A stretch of 64,000 bases of DNA from DATGZX01 sp035296965 (GTDB lineage Bacteria > Planctomycetota > Planctomycetia > Gemmatales > Gemmataceae). A program made the position numbers and the translations under genes. Shown here one piece after another: positions 32,896 to 39,993 of this stretch. The notes under the pieces were generated by a model. That model made no database searches. It saw only the letters and a program-made list of their open reading frames with translations, and was not told the origin of the DNA. The stretch lies in assembly GCA_035296965.1 (NCBI GenBank), contig DATGZX010000146.1, forward strand, positions 41,503 to 105,502. Direction: 5' to 3'. Position 1 is the first letter of the stretch. The number at the start of each line of letters is the position of its first letter.

Positions 32896-34152
32896 ATGCT
32901 CGACGTGCGCTCGTTGCGGCAGCAGTTTCCAGCCCTCCAAAGGAATAGAGATTCAATTGCACCCATCTTCCTCGATGGCCCGGGGGGAACTCAGGTTCCC
33001 CAGCGAGTCATCGATGCAATCGTCCGCTATCTGACGGAATGCAACGCGAACCACGGCGGCCTGTTCGCAACGAGCAAGGACTCGGATGCTGTCATTGCCT
33101 CGGCCCATCAGGCGGTTGCGGACCTCATCCATGCGCCGTCCGCCAATGAGGTCGTCTTCGGATCGAACATGACGACGCTCACCTTGCATCTGAGCCGGGC
33201 GATCGGCCGAACCTTACGGACAGGCGACGAACTTTTGGTCACTCGCCTGGATCACGATGCCAATGTCACTCCCTGGGTTCTGGCGGCGCGCGACGCAGGC
33301 GCGACCGTTCGTTTTGTCGACATCCACCCGGAGGATTGCACGCTTGACCTCGACAACTTCCGCGCTCTCCTGAGTGAACGGACGCGATTGGTAGCCGTGG
33401 GGTGCGCATCGAACGCCGCCGGCACCCTGAACGATGTACGTACCATCGCTCGACTCGGGCACCAGGTCGGCGCCTGGGTATTTCTGGACGCCGTGCATTA
33501 CGCGCCGCACGGCCCGATCGATGTGCAGGAGTGGGACTGCGATTTCCTGGTCTGCTCCGCCTACAAGTTTTTCGGGCCGCATCTGGGCATTCTCTGGGGA
33601 AGACGGGCGCTCCTTGAAGCGTTACCGGCCTACAAGCTGCGACCAGTTCCGGAGACTATTCCCGATCGCTGGATGACGGGTACCCAGAACCATGAGGGCC
33701 TCGCGGGCGTCGTGGCCGCGATCGAATACCTTACCGAGCTTGGTGGAGCGGTCCCCTCTATTCAGACCAACCTTCGCGAGCGCAACGACCGCTCTTGCAA
33801 GCTCCTGGCCGCGCTAATTGCGATCCGGACGTACGAGAGAGAGCTGGCGAACAAGCTGCTCGAAGCACTTGCAGATCGCCCGAGGTACAAGGTGTGGGGA
33901 ATCACCGACCGCAATCAGCTAGCCTGGCGCGTGCCCACGGTCGCCATAACCTGCAACAGAAGCCCGGCCGAACTGGCCCAGCACCTGGCAGCGCGCCAGA
34001 TCTTCGTCTGGAATGGCAACATGTATGCACTCGGTCTCACGGAGAGGTTGGAGCTCGAGCGACAGGGCGGCTTCCTCCGGATCGGCATGGTGCATTACAA
34101 CACGCCCGAAGAGATCGACCGCTTGATTCGCGCGCTGGATGAGCTGCCGTGA
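32896..34152 (+). CDS. Cysteine desulfurase-like class V aminotransferase
   Basis: The start is ATG 32896, preceded by GGAAGGAAG; upstream codons in frame belong to a DUF4214 remnant. The 418-residue PLP enzyme has FLDGPGGTQVPQRVIDAI near residue 22, a GSNMTTLTLHLSRAI cofactor loop, DHDANVTPW, and VGCASNAAGTLNDV. The Asp is in VFLDAVHYAPHGP, and the PLP lysine in CDFLVCSAYKFFGPHLGIL near residue 222. The C-terminal part lacks the Cys-containing loop expected of IscS or SufS. It looks like the cysteine desulfurase family subgroup of unknown substrate rather than a proven Fe-S cluster enzyme. It is followed by the E2-fold gene 98 bp later. Confidence 0.82.
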   Translation: MLDVRSLRQQFPALQRNRDSIAPIFLDGPGGTQVPQRVIDAIVRYLTECNANHGGLFATSKDSDAVIASAHQAVADLIHAPSANEVVFGSNMTTLTLHLSRAIGRTLRTGDELLVTRLDHDANVTPWVLAARDAGATVRFVDIHPEDCTLDLDNFRALLSERTRLVAVGCASNAAGTLNDVRTIARLGHQVGAWVFLDAVHYAPHGPIDVQEWDCDFLVCSAYKFFGPHLGILWGRRALLEALPAYKLRPVPETIPDRWMTGTQNHEGLAGVVAAIEYLTELGGAVPSIQTNLRERNDRSCKLLAALIAIRTYERELANKLLEALADRPRYKVWGITDRNQLAWRVPTVAITCNRSPAELAQHLAARQIFVWNGNMYALGLTERLELERQGGFLRIGMVHYNTPEEIDRLIRALDELP

Positions 34153-34250
34153 GACGTTGAACAGGCCCAACTGCGGTTGCATTTCCCGGTGAAAAGCCCA
34201 TCATAAACAGCCGGTAAGCAAGGAAGCCAAAAACTGACATAGGAGCAGGG

Positions 34251-35018
34251 ATGTCTCAACCTGCCGGCCGAAATGTGCCGCTGTCGTTGCCACGACGGTT
34301 TATTTGTGATCTGGTGCACTTCGCACACCAGATACCTACCGTGCCCGTGCAGCGCCGGATGAACCTGGCGGCGGTCGTTGGGGCGCGCCAGGTTGCCAAA
34401 CCCCGGCCCGGATGGCCTGCCATTTTCGCCAAGGCCTATGCAATCGTGGCCGCCGCGTGCCCCGAACTGCGACGTGCCTACCTCCCCTTTCCTTGGCCTC
34501 ACCTGTACGAACATCCTGTCAACGTTGCCTCAATCGCCATTGAGCGGCGCTTTGGCGATGAGGATGCCGTGTTCTTCGCCCATTTGCGAAAGCCGGAAGA
34601 GTGGACCCTGACCGAACTGGACAGCAAGCTGAGGCAGTTCAAGGAGCAGCCGATCGAACAGGTCGCTTCATTCCGGCGAGCTTTGCTGATCAGCCGTTTT
34701 CCCTGGCCTTTGCGCCGGCTGCTTTGGCGGATTGGGCTGAGTTTCCTCGGCCGTAAGCGCGTCCACTTCTTCGGAACGTTTGGCATGAGCGTATACGCCA
34801 GCCTTGGTGCCGCCTCCTTGCATCCCTTGTCGCCGCTTACCAGCACACTCAATTATGGCGTGATCGCATCTGACGGCAGTGTGGACGTGCGCATCATTTA
34901 CGATCACCGCGTTCTGGATGGAGCGACTGTGGCGCGGGCGCTCGCCGACCTGGAACGGGCCCTCTCGTGCGAGATCCTCAACGAGCTACGCTTCCTCCGC
35001 AGTGCGGCCGCCGCATAG
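34251..35018 (+). CDS. Stand-alone 2-oxo-acid dehydrogenase acyltransferase-like (CAT-fold) protein
   Basis: This 255-residue protein starts 5 bases after GGAG. The C-terminal half has the E2/chloramphenicol acetyltransferase signature: GTFGMSVYASLGAASLHPLS, SPLTSTLNYGVI, and the catalytic DHRVLDGATVARALADLE near residue 222-240 (His about 223). The middle contains the E2-like strand NVASIAIERRFGDEDAVFF. It has no lipoyl or subunit-binding domain, and no E1 or E3 genes are nearby. So it is not an ordinary pyruvate dehydrogenase E2. It may be a soluble acyltransferase with an unknown donor. The planctomycete homologues that I recall are also lone genes. Confidence 0.7.
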   Translation: MSQPAGRNVPLSLPRRFICDLVHFAHQIPTVPVQRRMNLAAVVGARQVAKPRPGWPAIFAKAYAIVAAACPELRRAYLPFPWPHLYEHPVNVASIAIERRFGDEDAVFFAHLRKPEEWTLTELDSKLRQFKEQPIEQVASFRRALLISRFPWPLRRLLWRIGLSFLGRKRVHFFGTFGMSVYASLGAASLHPLSPLTSTLNYGVIASDGSVDVRIIYDHRVLDGATVARALADLERALSCEILNELRFLRSAAAA

Positions 35019-35125
35019 CAAAAGCGGAATGTGCGCGAAATGGTGAATCCTTCCGCGCATGAACTTCGAGCACCGCCGCCGCAGAAGCCTCCGCCTCCGC
35101 ACATTGTGTTGGTATAATACCCGGC

Positions 35126-35872
35126 ATGAGACACATCTTAAGGCTCTTCATGGGCGTCGCGATCCCTGCGGTGCTAACCCTTGTCGGAGCCACCGGCTGC
35201 GAAGGCGAGGTACCCACCAAGCAGCAGGCCAAGCCCAAGGACACCGCGGCGCCGGAGACCAAGAAGGCGCAGGTCGGCAAGAATGTCTGGTTGGAGACAC
35301 AGGGAGATAAGCGCCGCGTGCTGGTCAACGCTTATGTTTGCTTACGCGAGGGCCAGCTCGAGCAGCTCCTCTGTCGCAGGCACACCAAGGAGCACGAGGC
35401 GATCCTGGCCGCCGATGTCGATGCCAAGGAAATCCATGCTGCCCTGATACTTGCACGCGCCGAGCCTGGCTCCGTCGTCCAGTATCAACCGACTTACAAG
35501 CCGCCCACAGGTCCGCGCATCAAAGTTACGCTCCAATATGAAGACGCGGGAAAGCTCATTACCATCCCAGCCCAGCAATGGGTGCGCAACGCGGGGACCA
35601 AGAAGGACCTGGAATATGATTGGGTGTTCACAGGCAGCGGCTTGTACCCCGATCCTCTCGATCCTAAGAAACCACCCTTTTATGCCGCCAACGTTGGGGA
35701 TGTGATCTGCGTTTCGAACTTCGAAGACGCCATGATGGACCTGCCTGTCAAAAGTTCTAAGGATTGGGAAGAACGTATCTACGAAGCCCACACGCAACGC
35801 ATCCCGGCGCTCGAAACGAAAGTGACGATTATTCTGGAGCCGCTCGCTGCGGATCTCAAGAAAAGCAAGTAG
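35126..35872 (+). CDS. Lipoprotein with YdjY-like domain
   Basis: This 248-residue protein has a type II signal sequence: LTLVGATGC at residues 17-25, where Cys25 would be lipidated. A Lys/Pro/Ala-rich linker follows. The main domain (about residues 50-245) reads NVWLETQGDKRRVLVNAYVC, LREGQLEQLLCRRHTKEHEA, then HAALILARAEPGSVVQYQP. This matches the YdjY-domain pattern of E. coli YdjY (a periplasmic Fe-S-associated protein of unclear function). The start is ATG 35126 with no obvious strong ribosome site. Function unknown. The two interior cysteines (CLREGQLEQLLC) might bind metal but are not in a CxxC pair. Confidence 0.75.
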   Translation: MRHILRLFMGVAIPAVLTLVGATGCEGEVPTKQQAKPKDTAAPETKKAQVGKNVWLETQGDKRRVLVNAYVCLREGQLEQLLCRRHTKEHEAILAADVDAKEIHAALILARAEPGSVVQYQPTYKPPTGPRIKVTLQYEDAGKLITIPAQQWVRNAGTKKDLEYDWVFTGSGLYPDPLDPKKPPFYAANVGDVICVSNFEDAMMDLPVKSSKDWEERIYEAHTQRIPALETKVTIILEPLAADLKKSK

Positions 35873-36212
35873 TGAAGTATCGTTCCCCGTCGAACGAGGC
35901 GTTAATGAGAGCAACGCGAAACTGACTCCGTCTTCTTGATTTTCCCAACCGACATTTCTGTCCAATCAGACCGTAAATCCATTTCTAGTAAAGAATTGCG
36001 CGCTCGATACTGATGTTTGGGGGCCGCGAAAATCCTTTAAAATCATGACGGGCCCTTGACGAAATGTTTATTATGATGACAAGTATAGTGTGCTTTTTAA
36101 AAGCACGCCGATATTACAGCAATGGAATACGTAATTTCGCGCTTTTTGGATGGCCTTACCCTCGGGGAATGTGACTGCAGCCAAAACATCGATCCAATCG
36201 AGAGGATTTCTG
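35873..36212. promoter_or_regulatory. cysH: AT-rich region upstream of cysH with a perfect palindrome
   Basis: This 340-bp region has lower GC than its neighbours. It contains the palindrome GTGCTTTT T AAAAGCAC (36090-36106), about 107 bp before the cysH start. Such a site is a candidate operator for the Rrf2-type regulator encoded at 37048, but the consensus is not known and this is inference. No gene is visible. Confidence 0.35.
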
Positions 36213-36938
36213 ATGGCAACTAAGACGTTTGCCAGCGATGACGTGAGCAAGGCGAACCTGGTCCTGGAGGGCAAGTCAGCACAGGCAATCCTGCGCTGGG
36301 CCCTGGAGACATTCCAGGAACGACTCACGATGGCGACCGCGTTTGGTGCCGAGGGCTGCTGCTTGATCCACATGCTTGCAGAGATCGCGCCGGGCACACA
36401 CATTTTCAACCTGGACACCGGCTACCAGTTTCCCGAAACGTTGGAGCTTCGCGAGCGCATCAAGCAGCGCTATGGGATCGAGGTGGAACTCGTCCGCCCG
36501 GAACAGACGCCCGAGGAATACGAAGCCGATCATGGCGGGCCGTTGTACCGCATCCGGCCAGACCAGTGCTGCCACGATCGCAAGATCCTGCCCTTGCGAC
36601 GGCATCTGGTCGGCTACGAGGCCTGGATCAGCGCGATTCGCCGCGACCAGACCAACCATCGGGCGGCCGCAAGCGCTGTCCAATGGGACGGCAAATTCGG
36701 TCTTGTGAAAATAAACCCGCTCTTGAATTGGACCCGGGGCGACGTGTGGTCTTTCATTATCAAAAACAATGTCCCATACAATCTCCTGCACGACCGGGGT
36801 TATCCCAGCATTGGTTGTTGGCCCTGCACGCAAGCGGTGGCTGAAGGTGGCGACGAACGCTCCGGCCGGTGGGCGGGCACGCTGAAGAAAGAGTGCGGCC
36901 TGCATGTCATCGAGCACATTGGAGGCAGCGGTATCTGA
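36213..36938 (+). CDS. cysH: Assimilatory APS reductase (Fe-S cluster type CysH)
   Basis: The start is ATG 36213, seven bases after GAGAGG; the frame is open from 36150. The 241-residue enzyme reduces adenylylsulfate to sulfite with thioredoxin. The N-terminal TMATAFGAEGCCLIHML is the nucleotide-binding loop. Two Cys pairs, DQCCHDRKILPL near residue 118 and IGCWPCTQAV near 205, are the [4Fe-4S] ligands that distinguish APS reductases from PAPS reductases. The active-site Cys is in LKKECGLHV near the C-terminus. With sat downstream it makes a direct APS route, needing no APS kinase. Sulfite reductase is not in the window. Confidence 0.93.
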   Translation: MATKTFASDDVSKANLVLEGKSAQAILRWALETFQERLTMATAFGAEGCCLIHMLAEIAPGTHIFNLDTGYQFPETLELRERIKQRYGIEVELVRPEQTPEEYEADHGGPLYRIRPDQCCHDRKILPLRRHLVGYEAWISAIRRDQTNHRAAASAVQWDGKFGLVKINPLLNWTRGDVWSFIIKNNVPYNLLHDRGYPSIGCWPCTQAVAEGGDERSGRWAGTLKKECGLHVIEHIGGSGI

Positions 36939-36954
36939 TTGAAGAAGTAGGCAG

Positions 36955-37043
36955 TAATTAGTAGACAGTAGACAGTAGATAGTAGGGACTAGCCACCCTT
37001 GCCCTGCGACTATTCCCTAGCCACTACTCACTACCCACTACTT
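36955..37043. repeat. Degenerate tandem AGTAGAC/TAGACAGT heptamers with complementary downstream tract
   Basis: Between cysH and the Rrf2 gene a tract of near-identical 7-bp units (AGTAGACAGTAGACAG, then ATAGTAGGGACTAG; about 36959-36990) is followed by CTAGCCACTACTCACTACCC (about 37017-37036). The second tract is partly complementary to the first, so the transcript can fold. It ends just before the Rrf2 start codon and could affect its translation. Confidence 0.5.
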
Positions 37044-37047
37044 CCCC

Positions 37048-37479
37048 ATGCGCGTTTCCGCTAAAGCCGAATATGCCTGCATCGCCATGCTGGAACTGGC
37101 TCGCTCGCATGGGGAACCGCAGCCTGTGCGGGTCAAGGTGATCGCCGAGGCGCATGACATTCCCCTTCGGTTTTTGGTCCAGATCCTCCTCCAGCTAAAA
37201 GGAGCGGGGCTGGTCACAAGCACACGCGGGGCCGCGGGTGGTTATCTGCTGGCGCGTCGACCCGAAGAAATCTCACTCGCGAACATCGTCAACGTGATCG
37301 ATCGGACGTCGACACCGCGCTCTGAGGCCGCGAGATTGGCACCTTCCCTGGCGGTGCAGGCGGTCCGCAACGTATGGCAACGGGTACAGGCCCATGAGCA
37401 GCGCCTGCTGGAAGAGGTAACCCTCGCCGAACTAGTTCGGCAAACTCAGCAGAGTAGCGCCCTCTCCTACCAGATCTAG
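37048..37479 (+). CDS. Rrf2-family transcriptional regulator (CymR-like)
   Basis: This 143-residue protein has the Rrf2 winged helix: MRVSAKAEYACIAMLELARS, AEAHDIPLRFLVQILLQLKG as recognition helix, and TRGAAGGYLLARRPEEISL as wing. Its only Cys (residue 11) means no IscR-type Fe-S cluster site (three Cys near residue 100), so it is closer to cysteine-metabolism regulators such as CymR. It lies between cysH and sat, which supports a role in sulfur control. No good ribosome site precedes ATG 37048; a foldable repeat tract does. The targets are probably cysH and sat. Confidence 0.87.
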   Translation: MRVSAKAEYACIAMLELARSHGEPQPVRVKVIAEAHDIPLRFLVQILLQLKGAGLVTSTRGAAGGYLLARRPEEISLANIVNVIDRTSTPRSEAARLAPSLAVQAVRNVWQRVQAHEQRLLEEVTLAELVRQTQQSSALSYQI

Positions 37480-37579
37480 GGTTGCTGGCCGTGCGGCGAG
37501 ATCCGGCCTATCCTTAACTGTCTACGGACAGCGGACCCTCGATGCGGAACAAGCACTACTTCTTTCTGGAGAATGATCG

Positions 37580-38839
37580 ATGCAGGATTTAATTCCTCCT
37601 CATGGGGGGCTGCGGGAACTCGTCAATCGGACCGTTGCGGCGGAGGAGACTCGCGATTTCCTTCGTCAGGCAGCAGGCTTGAAGCCTGTTGGGATTAGCG
37701 ACGCCGACCTTTCGAGCCTCTATCGCATGGGCGATGGCGGGCTCAGCCCTTTGACCGGCCCGATGGACCGAGAGACGTTTCATCGCGTCCTTACGGATGA
37801 AGTCCTCCTCCACAACGGCAAACCCTACGCGTGGACTATCCCGATCTCTTTCCCGGTGGACAAGGGGCAGGCGCAGTCGCTGAAAAGGGGCGAGAACATC
37901 GCGCTTGCGAACAGCCACAATGAAGTCGTCGGCACGCTCCGGATCAGCGACATTTTTGAGTTTCCGAAGGGGCAATACCTCAAGGGAGTCTACGGCACCG
38001 AGCGCACGGACCACCCAGGCGGCAAGATGGTGCTCTCGGAAGCACGCGAGATGCTTCTGGGCGGCGAGGTACGGGTGCTGCCGCAACCGAAGCACCCCGA
38101 ATACGGCGACCTGGTGCTGTCACCGCGCGAGACACGCGACCTCTTCCGCAAGCGCGGCTGGAAACGGGTGGTGGCTTTTCAAACGCGCAATCCACTGCAT
38201 CGGGCTCATGAGTACGCACTGGTCCTTGGCATCGAACGGCTCACGCGTGAGGGACACTTCGCCGGGGCTGTGCTCAATCCGCTCATTGGCGAGACCAAAG
38301 GCGACGATGTGGACGCGGCCACGCGCATGCGAACTTATCGTGCGCTCATCGACAACAAGGCGCTCGGCCAGGGCGACAAGGATGAAGAGCTTTGGAAGAG
38401 CACCGGCTACGACCTTACCGACCAACTCGTGCTTCTTGGCCTGGACATCAAGATGTTCTACGCGGGCCCCAAGGAAGCAATCATGCACGGCATCTATCGC
38501 CAGAACTTCGGTTTCACGGACATCGTGATTGGCCGCAAGCATGCGGATGCTCCTTACGACGATGGCAAGGACATCTGGGACGGTCTTGCAGCGCAGCGCA
38601 AGTTCGACGAGCTGAAAGGCGAGCTATTGATCAAACCGGTGAGGGTTGGGTTTGCTGCGTTCTATGAGGAATTGGGCCGCGTCGGTCTCGTGGAAGAGTG
38701 TGCCCCCAAAGGTTACAAACAAGTGTCGATCAGCGGCCGAGAGTTGCGCGAAAAGCTGCGCAGCGGCGTCATGCCCGACGCACGCATCATGCGGCCGGAG
38801 ACAGCCAAGATTCTGATCGAGTGCATGCGCGGCAAATAG
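37580..38839 (+). CDS. sat: Sulfate adenylyltransferase (single-chain ATP sulfurylase)
   Basis: This 419-residue enzyme makes APS from sulfate and ATP. The ATP-binding segment VAFQTRNPLHRAHEYALVLG (about residues 198-217) holds the QxRNPxHxxH motif, and LIGETKGDDVDAATRMRTY (about 235-253) and IGRKHADAP near 322 complete the active site. The start has GGAG nine bases upstream. The domain layout is the archaeal/fungal/dissimilatory single-chain type, not CysD/CysN. It follows the Rrf2 regulator by 100 bp and with cysH completes the first two steps of sulfate assimilation. A hairpin terminator follows at 38850. Confidence 0.95.
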   Translation: MQDLIPPHGGLRELVNRTVAAEETRDFLRQAAGLKPVGISDADLSSLYRMGDGGLSPLTGPMDRETFHRVLTDEVLLHNGKPYAWTIPISFPVDKGQAQSLKRGENIALANSHNEVVGTLRISDIFEFPKGQYLKGVYGTERTDHPGGKMVLSEAREMLLGGEVRVLPQPKHPEYGDLVLSPRETRDLFRKRGWKRVVAFQTRNPLHRAHEYALVLGIERLTREGHFAGAVLNPLIGETKGDDVDAATRMRTYRALIDNKALGQGDKDEELWKSTGYDLTDQLVLLGLDIKMFYAGPKEAIMHGIYRQNFGFTDIVIGRKHADAPYDDGKDIWDGLAAQRKFDELKGELLIKPVRVGFAAFYEELGRVGLVEECAPKGYKQVSISGRELREKLRSGVMPDARIMRPETAKILIECMRGK

Positions 38840-38849
38840 TTGCCGGGCA

Positions 38850-38901
38850 AAAAGGGGACGCATCTATTTATTTTGATCGATAATCAGATGCGTCCCCTTT
38901 T
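38850..38901. terminator. Bidirectional hairpin, REP-like
   Basis: A perfect 16-bp stem, AAAAGGGGACGCATCT (38850-38865) with AGATGCGTCCCCTTTT (38886-38901), has a 20-base loop. It lies between the convergent sat and FHA genes. A-rich and T-rich flanks suit a two-way terminator. The sequence also resembles palindromes I associate with REP-type elements in other genomes. Confidence 0.7.
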
Positions 38902-38907
38902 GTTTCC

Positions 38908-39528
38908 TTACGCCTTCTCGCGGCGCGGCCGGCGCATGTATTTCTCCAGGATTTCCTTGGCCGCAGAGGAAGTGTTGCCGCTGGCGACCACCTTGGAGGT
39001 CTTCGTTTTGTCACCGGCCGACTTACCCTCCTCGATGGTTGGTTCGTCGCTCTTGGGAGAGAGCACCTCCATCACGGTACTACCCAGGGGGATGCCCTGG
39101 CCATCCACTCCGGAGCCCCCTGGAAGAGTTCCATCATCTCCAAGGGAAAGGAGCATCGCGGCCGCGGCCTCGTCTGCGGAGGGGGGCGCTGCAGCTGAGG
39201 GAATGGGTGTCGGGTCATTGACGGCCGACGCTGCTTCAAGAAGCACGCGAAATTCCAGAGGACCGATCTTCAAGCGGTCATCAGCGTGCAACTCGCGTTC
39301 GCCTTGCACGCGTTCGTCATTGACGAAGCTGCCGTTCGTACTCTCGAAATCCCGCAGGTAGGCTTGATGCGCGCGGATAAGCACTGCGCAATGCCGCTTG
39401 CTAATCAGCGGACTCGCGGGGCGAAGTTGACATTCAGGGTCCCGACCAATGAGAAACTGTTCGAGGTGTATCGGGATCGATCTTCCTTCCATCTTGCCGG
39501 GCGTAACAACCACGAGACTCAACTTCAT
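38908..39528 (-). CDS. FHA-domain protein
   Basis: This 206-residue cytoplasmic protein starts with an FHA domain (about residues 5-95), a phosphothreonine-binding beta-sandwich: HLEQFLIGRDPECQLRPASP, ISKRHCAVL and RDFESTNGSFVNDERV, the GRDxxC/SxxH/TNG residues needed for phosphopeptide contact. The remainder is Ala/Ser/Pro/Glu-rich and looks disordered up to a basic tail (EKYMRRPRREKA). It is a likely partner of Ser/Thr kinases such as that at 29185-32532. It converges with sat; the two share the hairpin at 38850-38901. Confidence 0.88.
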   Translation of the reverse strand: MKLSLVVVTPGKMEGRSIPIHLEQFLIGRDPECQLRPASPLISKRHCAVLIRAHQAYLRDFESTNGSFVNDERVQGERELHADDRLKIGPLEFRVLLEAASAVNDPTPIPSAAAPPSADEAAAAMLLSLGDDGTLPGGSGVDGQGIPLGSTVMEVLSPKSDEPTIEEGKSAGDKTKTSKVVASGNTSSAAKEILEKYMRRPRREKA

Positions 39529-39703
39529 GAGACGACCTCACTCCTCTCGTGAAACGCACTTCTTTCAATGAGCGCCCCGGTTCCAGCGCCCCCACCCTGA
39601 GACAAAAGTCCTGGGAAAGCTGGTATTCTGCTACCATAACCGGCTGATCCTTTCCTCCATCAGAACAGGAGAAGAAAAGCCGGTGCTCGGCCATTCTTCT
39701 TCA

Positions 39704-39766
39704 GATGGGTTCGTGGTTCCGCCTTCAGGCGGCTCACCCGGCACACGCCGGGCATACGAACCCATC
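39704..39766. repeat. Predicted three-way-junction palindrome element
   Basis: An 11-bp perfect outer stem (GATGGGTTCGT 39704-39714 with ACGAACCCATC 39756-39766) encloses two hairpins, CCGCCTTCAGGCGG (39719-39732) and CCCGGCACACGCCGGG (39737-39752). It folds as a three-way junction in DNA or RNA. It lies in the 465-bp gap 39529-39993, which has no other recognised feature. Confidence 0.6.
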
Positions 39767-39993
39767 GCCGGAGAATTGACAGACCACTGGAAGCCTGGCG
39801 CTCACCACCGTCGGCCATTGACGGTTTGCCGGCAGATGCCGCAATGCACGCTTTGCGACAACTGCCCAAAGGGCAAAGACCTTAGAGCAATCGCCACCGG
39901 CGCCGGGGCGTCGCTATGATACTTGATATTCGCGAGGATGCGAGTGACGAAGGTCTTTCGATCAAAGCGTATTGTGCCACGAGGGATGCGCGC

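Noticed and set aside
36955..37043. Tandem short repeats as a possible CRISPR array
   Set aside because: Units are 7 bp without spacers, and no cas genes exist in the window.
39683..39919. A 78-codon open frame across the three-way-junction element
   Set aside because: Its N-terminal part is a translation of the palindromes and it has no recognisable family features.
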